Origin: Ignelater luminosus
Taxonomy: Eukaryota; Arthropoda; Insecta; Coleoptera; Elateridae
Direction: 5' to 3'
NCBI GenBank assembly: GCA_011009095.1
Contig: VTPC01090620.1
Location: 260,930-324,929 of the forward strand
Length of the DNA stretch: 64,000 nucleotides
Under the pieces are notes generated by a model. The model had not been told where the DNA came from. It ran no database searches and saw nothing but the letters and a program-made list of their open reading frames with translations. The position numbers were made by a program, and so were the translations under genes. Within the stretch, counting starts at the first letter, position 1, and every line of letters starts with the position of its first letter. Below are positions 12,901-23,130 of this stretch, in pieces.

Positions 12901-15900
12901 AACAACACAGATTATTACTAAAATTACCTATATATTTAATTTACAAAGAAATAATTTACATAAATTAAATTCTTGTATAATTCTGGACAATTCTTGTTTA
13001 AAAGGGTCAATTAATTCTGGTTGAGATGATAATTTTTGTTCACGTTATCCAACCGTTCAGAAGCTTGTACTGTATTTACAAGTACTGGGAAATTAATTTA
13101 GTCCCACTGTACTTTCTTACAATGTCGTTCTGTAGACAATAACATCAGTTTTTACTGTACTTAACAACTCATGTACTTTGAGTATTATGTTGAATATTTA
13201 TCTAAACTTTTATTTTCCGGAACACAGGCTAGAAGCATGAAAGAATAAGATATGTCAATGCATATGTATGTTAGATATATTTACAACAATAAATAATTTT
13301 CTATAACACTTTTCTTTTTGCAATCCATCTATCAATTTAGTAGTAAGTTAATAGTAATTACATTTATTATACCCAAACTGTACTATTATAATAGTGTGGG
13401 GCTATAACAGTCTTCTCAACTGTGGTTTATTTATTCTAATTATTATTTAACACTTTTTATATTGACAATAAAGTAAAACATTTAATATAAATGCTTGGTT
13501 TTAATTATCTGTGAAAAACAGGTAGCCTTCAAAATTGTCATTTTTCAAAACAAATAAATAATTTGAAATGACATTTTGTTTTTATTATTTTATTAATACG
13601 AGAGAAAAATCTATTACTGCCTTAGGTGAAGAAAATTAACTTCTCGGATTAAAAACATCATAAATAATGGTACATTCTAAAGCTAGTAAAAAAATATTTT
13701 TATGTAATTAGCGTTTTAAAACACAAGTTATCCCAGTCTTTTATGAAGACAAGAGTAATATAGTCTTTGATTTAAGGCCTGGGGGCTGTTTCACAAAAAT
13801 AGTAGTCTATTATTAATAGTGTGTGTTATAGCAACAACAATTAACTCGCTATTAATAATACTGTAACGGTCTTTTTGTGGTTATTAGTCCGCCACATGAT
13901 TAATTGTACGGCATATCATCTTTCTTCCGTGTGAGACACCCGGTATTTACTAAAGTTCCTTTGACAATTGATATACGCTTCCAAATTCTGGGGGAATGCA
14001 ACACGCAGGCAGGACAGAAAGATTCGACACGTGAGAGTGTGTGGTGATCTTCACCTAAGAATTGCGAGGAAGGTTTTCTCGTTGTTGTTTGAAAATTATC
14101 TTTTCTTTCATCCCTTACGGGTTCATTACTAACGATGGTCTCTTTTGTCTCCAGTTTTTTTATTTGGTTGTGAAAAATACGAGTAATTTCCCAAAAATAA
14201 AAGTTGCACCCGAGTTGCCCTGCGTGCTTTTCAAGAAGCAGGATTAAATTTAATTGGATCTGGCTGTAGCAGTGAATGCTGGGAACAATTCAGTTTCACC
14301 GTCATCCATACGCAGAATATTATGGGAATCTATTCTGGCAGTAAACTGTCAACCCAATTTGAGAATCTCTCCGGCTCGTCGTTAGCGAATAATTTAATTC
14401 AGTTAAATTTGGTTATTTTTTAATCCATTACAAAATTTATCTTTGCTTTGATTTAAAAAAAAAGAAAAGCTCACCTTTAATTCAATTTTCTTGTTAACCT
14501 TTATTTTTTTGTTCCTATCATTTAAAGTTTTGATAAATGCACAATTCGGATGTAATTGATGATTATTTATTTTGTGTTTCCAGTTTTTATAATTCTTTTT
14601 TTCAGCATGCAATTTCAATCGAAAGCTGCTTCCTGCATTTTGTGGTAAGACAGATTCATTCCTTCAATTATTATCCGATTGTTAATTTTAATTTTTTTTA
14701 ATTAAATTTCAGTACACCTAAATAATTTCAAGTTCTCTTTTAGACTTCTCATTTAATTAAATTTTCCTTTCAATTTTTTAATTTTGCGATATCGGAGTTT
14801 GTTTCTGCGGTACTCCCATGTGTTACATTTTTCTTTTTGCCTTGAAACAACTTGAGATTATTTGTTGTGTGTGAGTACAGATAACCTGGTTTATACTTTT
14901 ATATTTTACTTTGATAATTTTTGTGTCATACCATATATTTTTGCTATTATTTTCTTATTTTTTAATGTTGCTTTGCATTTGGTTTATTCATTTCCTGTTT
15001 ATAATTTGTCCTTTTATTACATTTTTTTGATTGCAATTTTTTAAAAAATAAGGATCCTGTATTCTAAATTTTGTTTCAAATTCTGTAACTACGGTTACCT
15101 CTAGTAGTTTTTTTATTCATAATCGATTTATTGTTTTAAATTCATATAATTTTTTTAGTATTTTATGTATAAACTTATCGATCATTATTCCATTTAATCT
15201 TGTTTCCGTTGAAATCTGTTTTACTGGTTACTTCAAAAATAAACCTTTACTTTGTAATTTTTACCATCCTTGTTTATGTCAATATACGTATTTGTAAACT
15301 AATATCAGGTGTTTTATTGTAAGTATAATCTCAGCCGTCCCGCACTCAAAGCCTACCCCCTGAGTTTAGCTGGCTTAGGACCTTGAGATCCTAGTTGTTT
15401 AGTCATATTATTACTGTAACGCAGGTTTACGTTACAATACATTGCTAGAATACACATTATTAACAATAGTCATAGTAGTATTTTGTGAAATGGGGTCAAT
15501 TCTTGAATGTTCGCTATGATAATGAATTTGTTAACATTATTGGTTGCTTAGCAATGTCACAATTTAGATACATCTGATTGGTCCGATTGTGTGCTTAAAT
15601 GATTCTAAAGAATTTGTTCTTATAGCGAACATTCAATAATTGATCCCCAGGCCCCTGGTATTTCCATCTTTAGTTAACTTTAACTGGAAGTTTATTTCTA
15701 TGGATAAGTTGTGACGACAGTTGTATCCATATAAATAAACTTCTAGTTAAAGTTAACTAAAGATGGAAATACTGAGCCTTAACTGTGGATATAATAATAT
15801 AATAAGAATGTAAAATAAACGTTGAAAATAATGTGAACAAGTGTGGTGTTAAAATAACGTTCTACTAACGTACTATTCACATTAGATGTTAAATGTTTCT

Positions 15901-18900
15901 AAAATGTTTAAGAAACATTTATACATCATTTAAAATAATGTTAAATTATCAAATAATTGACATTGTAAAAATATCTATAGTGGGAGGAAAGTTTGTTTAA
16001 TTTGTTGTTCTAGATAACGTTATGTCAACTTTTTCAAAAACGTTTTATGTTAAATGATAACATTAAGTAAATGTTAACATAATGTTCTTTTGCTTAGTGG
16101 AATGTGACTAGTTCAGTTTGAATAGGGTCTAGATAAAGACCTAACATTTTAGTTCTGTCTTACTATGCTGTTCATTAACGTCTCTTAAAGAAAAAGTTAC
16201 TTTTGAAGTCTTTTTATTGTTTAAAATGAATTTATTGCCGGTAAACCAGTTTTCTGTTTCATACTTAATTTTTTGCAGCTTTTCTAATGCCTCATTTAAA
16301 GTATTTGCAGACACAGAGAGAGCGGTGTCATCAGCAAAGAGTGTGAAGCTACACATACAATCACCTAATGGGAGGTCGTTTATAAATATCAGAAAAAGAA
16401 TTAGTCCAAGTATCGAACCCTGGTGGTACACTCACACTTACTTCCCTCTTTGCTGATAACACATCCCCACAGATAGTTCCAAATATGATTTAACAAGAGC
16501 TATACTGTCTGCACTGAAATTATAATCAAGTTTCTTTACAAGTAGATTGTGAATTGCACAATCGAAAGCTTTACTAAGGTCACACAGCAAAATAATTATA
16601 TAATTCATACTTTCAAAAGATTCTGATATTTTACAGATTGGGCCCATTATAGCACCTACAGTGTCTCTTCCATTATTTATTTCTTAGAAATTTATTATTT
16701 TTTTTGGCCATACTCAATAATTTTAGCAAATATTGGGATTAGTAAAATTGGCCTGAAGTTTGCAGGTTTATTTACATCGCTGATGTGTTTAAATATGGGA
16801 GTGATAATTGCCTTCTTTAGTAATGTTGGGATAGTGCAGGATTTAAAACATAAGTTTGTTAATTGTGTTAATGGAGTAATAGTGATATTTTTAATTGTTT
16901 TAATTAGGCTAGCATTAAGACCATAAATGTCTCTACCTAGCTTATTCTTTAGGTTAGTAATTATTTCTCTCATTTCAATTAGTATGACTTTAGTAAATGT
17001 GAATGTATCTTCAGGTTTATGTACCTTTCTTAGTTTTGTTAAGATGGCACAATTATCTTTCGGAATGTTTTTGATTAAGTTTTTTGCAACTTCTATGAAA
17101 TAGTTATTTAATTGATCTGCATTTTTACTTTTGTTAGTACTTCTGTTTTTATTTATGATTATGACCACATACAGAATATTTGAGGATTTTATAATATTAT
17201 TGTTGTTTACCACTTTTGCATTTTTTATAGATAAACTATATTATAATGATTCTTATAACCATTGTATATCTTTCTGTTTTCCTCTGTTATTTTGTTGTTC
17301 TTGCATTTTTCTTAATTTGTTGTCAAATCATGAGATTTGCTTCAGTACTTCGAATGCTTAAAATAAAACGACAAGATGGTAAAGTAATTTTTACTTACTT
17401 GGCATCAGGAAAATATAATAATGATAAACCAATCACAGTCAGTACAGCAGGAGTTATCCATGCTACCAAGTGATAATAAGAACTGTGTTCTTCCTTCTGA
17501 TGCAAAATAAATCTCATATCTATAGCGTAACATAGAGTCCACATCCACGTTGCTGTGTAAAAGTATTGTATCCATGCCTGCAGTTAATGAAGGTTATCTT
17601 TAATCTTGTTTAGATTTCTTTAGATTTTAAACTTACAGATGTGATAGTACAGAAGAATACACTGTAATTGTCATTCATTTCTGGCAATATATTCTTATAA
17701 TGTAACCAAAGACTAGCTCTGATGAGGACTCCTGAAAATATACAAAAACTTTAGATTTCATTCTTAAGCCGATGAAAATAAGAGAAACAGATTTGGACTA
17801 TTAAAATTTACCTCTTCTTTAATGTTAATTTATAATATGCTAGTGAAGTCTGTGATCATTAGAAGTTGTCACCTTTCAAAAAATAGTAATTTTCCTTATT
17901 TTTTGTAATATGTGCAGACAAAGTCAAGAAGATTAATTAAGATAGTAAGTATTAACACTAAATAATAAAGTTATTATGTAAAACTAAAAGTTGACCCACT
18001 AAACATTGTAACTTACAATTATTTTAAGCAAACTTTATTATCCTTAATTTTTGTAAGTTGCAAAAAGTAACTAATGGGAAGTATGTTACGAATAATTTTT
18101 TCATAGTTTACATTAAGAAATGTATAGTAAGCTTGCAAATCCAAACTATCTTTAGAAAACTTCCCGTTAACTTGCAGATAAAAATTGTTTTCAGTATGGA
18201 TTTGCAGCAAATTTGTTGAAGAAAGTTAACAATTATAAGTTTACATTCATAAAGTATTTATTAAGACATGCACTTATTAGTTTCTGATTGGTGCTAGCGG
18301 TTGCCGTCAGTTGCCGTAGTTTGCCGAGCAACTGTCGAAGACCGTTTTTTTACCCGTTGGTGCACGTGGTGCATCCGTGCGTTGTGTTTATCAGTGTTTA
18401 CTCGGTTTGTTCTATAGTGGCGTCGCATCGTCAATCGTCATTGTAGTCACCATTAGTACTAGGATAATTTTTGGCATTTTGAGATAAACGTGCAGTTTAG
18501 GGCCCCAAATGTACGCAGCAAAACATTCGCGTGTTTTATAATGTTTAATTTAATTTTCACAATCAGTGTATATTTATTTATTTATTATTACATCATAAAA
18601 GTTTAATAAAGTATGTTCTCATTTCATAAAGTCTAATTCTAAGTTGGTTTTAAATATATTTCATTTTTAAATTTATTATAAGAATATTGTAACTTTTTAT
18701 GCAATGTTTAAATACAAAAATAAATATTTTACGTTTACGTCGATTTTTTTCATTTGTTTTACATAAGTATTCTCAAGCATTCGAATAATTATAAACGGTA
18801 GTACTGTACTGAAAGTTACAGCTAACTTTCATTCATGAACTTGTTTGCAACTTGCTTGCCTAGTTTGCTGTAAGTTTTCAATTGTATGTTTGCACATGCT

Positions 18901-21900
18901 AGTGCCATGTAAGGCAGTTTTCGGTGTGCAGTAAATTTGATTTAAGTTCACAACTAACTCACACTATAACTTGCAGTTGCTTAGTGGGTACACAGCAGGA
19001 TAGTCTTGAACAAATGGGATGAGGCACATTCACACTATCTAATTCCCAGACCATGTTCAACTTTACCTCCACCATCATTAGTAGTATTTTAGATAAATAT
19101 CTACATGATTAATTGGACATATTTTGTTGCCGATGACAAATCCGAAAATCGACGTCACAAGGACGCTTGTATAGGGTTATCAAAGTTTTATTTCTAGCGA
19201 CGTTAAAAAAACGTTTTTCAGCTGTAACATCTTTTCAAACGTGAATGTAACGTCACTCCTGACCGATAAATCATGTGATTTAAATGTCATTCTGCTTATT
19301 GGGATAAATATGCCTCAGAAAACTATTTTTTTCATATATCATGAAGATGTGAAATCATGGTTCAAGGTAATTTGCAAAGGAAAGCTAGAAACAGAAGTAG
19401 TTGCGAAAAAGAAACAAAAACCAATCTAGGTATTTGTACAGCAACTTATCTAAAGTGTTAGCTTTTCACAGAAGCGGATTTAGGCTTGATTGCGCCCTAG
19501 GCCTATTCTGATATGGCCTATAGTACGATGCTGTTTAAAAAATAAAAATATTCCGAACGATTCCTGAAATATTCGAAAAACCAAACATTGTAATTTTGTT
19601 TTCATTCTTTTCTGAGTTTATTTTTAACATAATGAAAAACGACAAATACTTTCTGATAACACTTTATTGAGAAGAAGGAGATGGTATTATTTCTTGGTAC
19701 GACGTTTCATTGCTTAGATAGCATCTTTAAGTCCAAATTTTTAAATAGATGAGATGCTATCGTACTAGGCGCTTAATTGCGCTACTTTTTCCCAATTTAA
19801 CCGTTTCACTATTTCTTATGGTTTCCGAGATGCCTGTAGTGGCCCTCCTTATCTTGGACACATTGTATAAAATATACAGGGTATCTCGTAAATGCCAATA
19901 GTTTCAGGTAAACATCTTCTTCTATGAGTGCTTATTGCAAATTTGTAAAAAGAAGATTTCTCCTCAGCTTAGTTTTCTTGTACAGAAAGTTAACATGTTT
20001 AACAGTAAATAAACAGATACCAAAGAATCGAATCCAAACGAAGCCATTGCGAATTCAGCAAATGAATCTGTTATAACAACAATTACCCTTGATAAAGCAC
20101 AGAACTGTTATATTTCTCTTTGTGAAGATGCTGTTAAAAATTGAATTCTTACCAAAAAGTAGATATGATAAACATGCAAGTCTTGGGTGTACTGATACAT
20201 CCGATGAAATTAGTTGCCAGCAATTCTTTCAAGTTTTGACAATTTTATGGTCCGTTATCGCTGGAATAAGATTGATAAATCTATGATTTCTTGCGATACT
20301 TTGGTCCTTGTATTCGAATAATTTTGTATTTGCCCGCAGCAGCATTGCCAAGTATAAATTTTTTTTTTGGTTGGTGGAACATTCGTATTTTCAATTTTGG
20401 CATCTTAAGAGGTTGAGGGAGGATGCTATTTAAAGCTTTATTGGCATTTACGGGACACTCTGTATACTAATAAAAATATAAAAAAACAATTGCTGTGGTA
20501 AAAGACAAAGAACTGAGAAAAATATTCAATTCTTTTATATTTTTATAATTCCCGAAATTTTTAATTGGTCAATTAATATATTTTTTTTTCAATAATTAGA
20601 TACTTAACCACGTTAAGTTATAATTCTCCGATGGAAAAAATAATATTTTTGAGACATCTCTAAAATTTTTTCATAGTGGCCTGGAAACTCCATGAATTTC
20701 GAATTTTTATCGCCTCCCAAATTTTGTCGTTTCTCAAATTTTGCAGCGCCTCAAATCTTGCCGCCCTAGGCCGGAGCCTCGCGAGCCTAAGCCTAAATCC
20801 ATCGGTGGCTTTTCACAGTATTAACAAACTGAAATTGGAGGGAAAATTAAAAAGAGTAGTCGGACTGTATGCTGTATAAAGCTAAGTCAATATTGAAGAG
20901 AAGAATTATGATAGCCGTTCAAAATGTACGTTTTAACAGGTATTAACAGCGCAAAAAATTTAAATTGAAGGAATGCATATCTTAAGAAACTATTAAATAT
21001 GTATTCAAAATGCTAAGACTTTATTGGTAATTATTGGAATATTCATTAAAAAGGGTAAACGATTTCTATTTTTACGAAATGATTAACGGATGGTAGGTCG
21101 AGATTGGATACATGGTTTTAATATGAAATGTATTATGTTATATATCTATATCTGATTTATTGCAAATCAAAATAAAATAAGTCTTGAAGACTTATAGAGA
21201 TTTTAAATTTAGACTGAACAGAAATACAAACTTGGTACTTTTAAGGAAAAAAGATTAAGTGGGGTAGATAGTATCTTCTGAAAGGGAGATTTTGACATTC
21301 TATACTACAGAACCAGGCACAGGAGGGGTATATTTTCCATATGTTTTCACAAGTTCTTTTAATTGAGAATAGTACACGTATAATTCTGCTACTGAATCAA
21401 TTTTCTTTGGATTGAAGGATAGATAGATGACATCTGAAATTTCTTTGAATGCTTTAGAACATTACACAGAATAATTATGAGAATTATACTTTTCCACATG
21501 CCGTTCATTAGTTCTCTGAAAATCGAACCGAGTTGCTATTGTTCCCCTCACCTCTGTACGGTCTCTTTAACTCTCTGACGTCTACTGATTCCACGCTAGT
21601 ACCACTTGAATTCAAATCTTCATCTAACGCGCGGCTGGTTTTAAGGTAAAACGATATGAAGAAGACGACCTTCTTCTACTCTGGATCATTTTAAAATTAG
21701 TGTCTCAAGAAACTAGATTCGACACATGTGCCTACATACTTGTCCACGGAGAATCAAGACGCATCTGGCGAGTTAAGACAAAATATTAGGTAAAGTTACT
21801 TAATGACTTTTTGGCCACCATTTCAGGAAAGTACATCAAGAAAAGTTATACATATCTATAATAAATCAGGAATATGGCCAGTAAATGGATGTGTTATTTT

Positions 21901-23130
21901 CACAGACGACTTTTGTTTTTAAGAAATAAAAGAGATTTCTAGATTAGACTGAATGTTGTAGCTAATCTGGTAATCCAAAGACTGAAGTTGATGTGAATTT
22001 TGAAGATTACTTCATTGCAGTGACTATATTGTAATTTAAGTTTCTATAATTGTGTTGTATTAAATCTCCCCCTTGGCTTGTACAAAATTACAATTGTTTT
22101 TTGTCAAAGTGTACATGAATGAGTATTGAAGTGATATTGCCATTTTACGAATTATCAACTTTATAAATATAACTAATTTTTCAAAACGTGCCCAAATGTG
22201 CCTCTTTCACTCCACAAATTTATATAGTGAACTAGATAAATATTGATGGAAATGTCATTTCAACCAAGGCTGTAAGCAAATTATTAGGTTTACATTTAAG
22301 TTTGATAAATTTTAGTTTGATATTTTCTCATACCGTTTAAAAGATTCTCTATGGTGAAAGAATGAAAGTTCTACTACCCCGTGTACTATAAACTATTTGG
22401 TTTCAATTCTATTAATATATGATGGATATTCCTATGATACTTTGCAAAAAATGACCGAAGAAATCAGCTCTATTTAGTTTTAGATAATCATTTAAAGTAA
22501 ATGAACTGATTTTGTTTGTTAGAAATTATCGTTGACTGATGACTACGATACACTTATGTAATGTGTACATTTGAAAGTTTCACTATTTGTAATATTAGTT
22601 ATTGCAACTAAAATTAATAAAAGATTCCAATAATCAATAAACAATAATTGACATAAATCGATGTTTAATATTACAGTGTTTACTGGATTCTGATTTTTTC
22701 TTATCAGTTTTAGAGTAAATTTAGAGTTTTGTTTAATTTTGATAATTTTTTTTGTTGACATGGAGAAATACAGAATATAATACTAATATAAAATATGTAT
22801 CTTACCAAGGGAAGCTAATAAATCTGTTAAAGCTAACCATAATATAATTCTTCTTCCTCTTTCTGCAGAAAAAGATATCCATCTATGATTTCTAGAAAAT
22901 TGCCTTCTTGGCAATAACTAAAACATTTTCTTCGTTATATATTTTGACCAACCAAGCATTTTTTCAATTGTGTTTACCTGATAAATAGCACCTAAGGATC
23001 CTAATGCAGATGAAAATATTGACACGAAATTATAAGCACCTGGATTAAATTCTTTTAGTATTGAAGATGCTGTATACGTCGCGTTGGCGATAGTATAACA
23101 ACAAAAAGTTTGTATTGTAGGATCAGCCAT
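9977..23130 (-). CDS. GPR143-like: GPR143 (ocular albinism 1)-like G-protein-coupled receptor, six coding exons
   Basis: Coding exons on the minus strand are 23130-22978, 22863-22806, 17731-17637, 17577-17399, 10568-10241 and 10180-9977. All introns are GT-AG, and the phases agree throughout: 1017 nt, 338 residues plus TAA. The start MADPTIQTFCC matches the family opening, and an in-frame TGA lies just upstream. Seven hydrophobic segments are visible. Family landmarks include LTDLLASLGVLIRA after TM2, AWIQYFYTATWMWTLCYAID in TM3, LLPNYVATYIPITLVMILNP in TM5, KFSAINLVFYVCWVPN in TM6 and AFINPLQAFFNCLVY in TM7. In vertebrates GPR143 is an intracellular melanosome receptor; a pigment or lysosome-related-organelle role here is inferred. 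Human GPR143 is somewhat longer (404 aa). Introns 1, 3 and 5 are 59-114 bp. Introns 2 (5.1 kb) and 4 (6.8 kb) are filled with transposons. The tail after TM7 is hydrophilic with an acidic patch and LPLL. Confidence 0.9.
10700..11203 (-). pseudogene. C-terminal part of a jockey/CR1-like LINE ORF2 (decayed)
   Basis: Minus-strand frames read VAHYALFHVL and AANRHIKRIF, then IYNKLPSEIKELY. These are the pattern of the post-RT thumb and C-terminal region of jockey/CR1-type LINEs (YALFHS..., RIF..QKKAIR, YNKLP..IK). Stops and frameshifts are frequent. It carries on the reading frame broken off at 16103, so both pieces come from one LINE copy split by the 11204-16102 insertion. It lies inside intron 4 of the GPR143-like gene, in the same orientation. 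Confidence 0.7.
12805..13075. mobile_element. pogo-like MITE, 271 bp
   Basis: TACAGTACAAGCTCGATAAT at the left pairs with inverted AGAAGCTTGTACTGTA at the right, and inner GTGAACA pairs with GTTCACG. TA flanks and CAGT ends fit a pogo/Tigger-derived non-autonomous element. Confidence 0.65.
13784..15491. mobile_element. MITE split by a solo LTR
   Basis: TGTTTCACAAAAATAGTAG at about 13788 pairs with inverted CATAGTAGTATTTTGTGAAA at about 15470-15490, and inner motifs (TTAATAGTGTGTGTTATAGC and its partner) pair as well. With the inserted LTR at 13862-15436 removed, a palindromic MITE of about 135 bp remains. Confidence 0.6.
13862..15436. mobile_element. Solo LTR, 1575 bp, with 4-bp target duplication ATAC
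   Basis: The segment starts TGTAACGG and ends GTTTACGTTACA, so it has TG...CA termini within a 6-bp inverted TGTAAC/GTTACA. It is flanked on both sides by ATAC (13858-13861 and 15437-15440). A polyadenylation-type AATAAA lies near 15238. No coding region or second LTR is present, so it is best read as a solo LTR left by LTR-LTR recombination of a gypsy- or BEL-type element. Its length is on the long side. Confidence 0.7.
15492..15648. mobile_element. MITE, 157 bp, GGGGTCAATTCTTGAATGTT ends
   Basis: GGGGTCAATTCTTGAATG followed by TTCGCTAT is mirrored by ATAGCGAA followed by CATTCAATAATTGATCCCC. Non-coding and short. Confidence 0.7.
15651..15778. mobile_element. Perfect-stem hairpin MITE, about 128 bp
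   Basis: A stem of about 50 bp: TATTTCCATCTTTAGTTAAC at 15659 on, continuing through ACTTTAACTGGAAGTTTATTT, pairs with 15720-15772, leaving a loop of about 15 nt around 15706-15720. Both arms share the GGC..TGGTATTTCC outer end. The structure would fold into a long precursor-like hairpin if transcribed, but a MITE is the simplest reading. Confidence 0.65.
16103..17240 (-). pseudogene. Jockey/CR1-like LINE reverse transcriptase (decayed)
   Basis: Two minus-strand frames cover the RT. 17213-16695 holds the fingers region (ADQLNNYFIEVAKN, then KAIITPIFK and the NFRPI motif in degenerate form). 16647-16141 holds the palm with CDLSKAFDC, QGSILGLILFLIFINDLP and the catalytic box FADDTAL. Frameshifts and stops lie between them, so it is dead. 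It lies just beyond exon 4 of the GPR143-like gene (17399-17577), in the same orientation, and is 5'-truncated there. Its C-terminal continuation is at 10.7-11.2 kb. Confidence 0.85.
17995..18989. mobile_element. 1 kb element with CCCACTAAGCAA-type inverted ends
   Basis: The left CCCACTAAACATTGTAACTT pairs with the inverted right CCCACTAAGCAACTGCAAGT. Subterminal motifs related to GTAAGTTGCAAA and AACTTGCAG repeat in both arms. The centre (about 18280-18520) is GC-richer, with three close TTGCCGT repeats. The ends resemble those of the 11204-16102 element, suggesting one family. No clear target duplication and no transposase frame. Confidence 0.55.
19469..20807. mobile_element. hAT-like element with exact 8-bp target duplication
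   Basis: The left end CAGAAGCGGATTTAGGC and inverted right end CACCGATGGATTTAGGC match at 13 of 17 positions. Both sides are flanked by GCTTTTCA (19461-19468 and 20808-20815), an exact 8-bp duplication typical of hAT elements. Internal subterminal CGCCCTAGGCC motifs are also inverted. No transposase frame. A second element (19873-20466) sits inside. Confidence 0.75.
19873..20466. mobile_element. Nested CAGGGTATC element, 594 bp
   Basis: TATACAGGGTATCTCGTAAA with following TGCCAATA is mirrored by TATTGGCA, then TTTACGGGACACTCTGTATA at the right. The TA-type ends match the mariner-like family elsewhere in the window. It is inserted inside the hAT-like element and is therefore the younger of the two. 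No intact transposase. Confidence 0.65.
21300..21634 (-). CDS. Possible two-exon small peptide gene (3' part) within GPR143 intron 2
   Basis: Two minus-strand exons join in phase. Exon 21634-21552 follows an AAAACCAG acceptor and ends G/GTGAGG; exon 21433-21300 follows ATTTCAG and ends TAG. The product reads ALDEDLNSSGTSVESVDVRE, then LKRPYRDVIYLSFNPKK, then AELYVYYSQLKELVKTYGKY and a PPVPGSVV tail. It is hydrophilic and has no cysteine. A KR and a GK site could release an amidated peptide with a superficial NPY-type YYS helix, but that is speculation. The 5' exon and start were not found, and the G+C is higher than in surrounding intron. It could also be a pseudogene or a chance frame. Confidence 0.35.

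Larger units (their letters stand above)
11204..16102. mobile_element. DNA transposon remnant with CCACTWAGCAAA ends, inserted in the LINE
   Basis: The left end CCACTTAGCAAAGAAC (11204 on) is mirrored by the inverted right end CCACTAAGCAAAAGAAC at 16102. The flanks AATGCAAT and AATGTGAC form a degraded 8-bp target duplication, differing only by transitions. Excising the interval restores the LINE reading frame, which is independent support. Later insertions account for about 2.1 kb: MITEs, a hairpin and a solo LTR. The remaining core has no recognisable transposase. Subterminal AACGTTTT-like motifs recur. The superfamily is unassigned; an 8-9 bp duplication would fit hAT, P or Mutator-type elements. 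Confidence 0.6.

Noticed and set aside
17131..17473. Plus-strand frames of 75-76 codons
   Set aside because: Antisense to the LINE and to exon 4 of the receptor.
22806..22918. Alternative acceptor at 22919 giving LLPRRQFSRNHR after exon 1 of the receptor
   Set aside because: It looked like the family motif LLPGRR, but the frame then disagrees with the conserved LTDLLASLG segment and exon 3. The CTGCAG acceptor at 22864 keeps phase.
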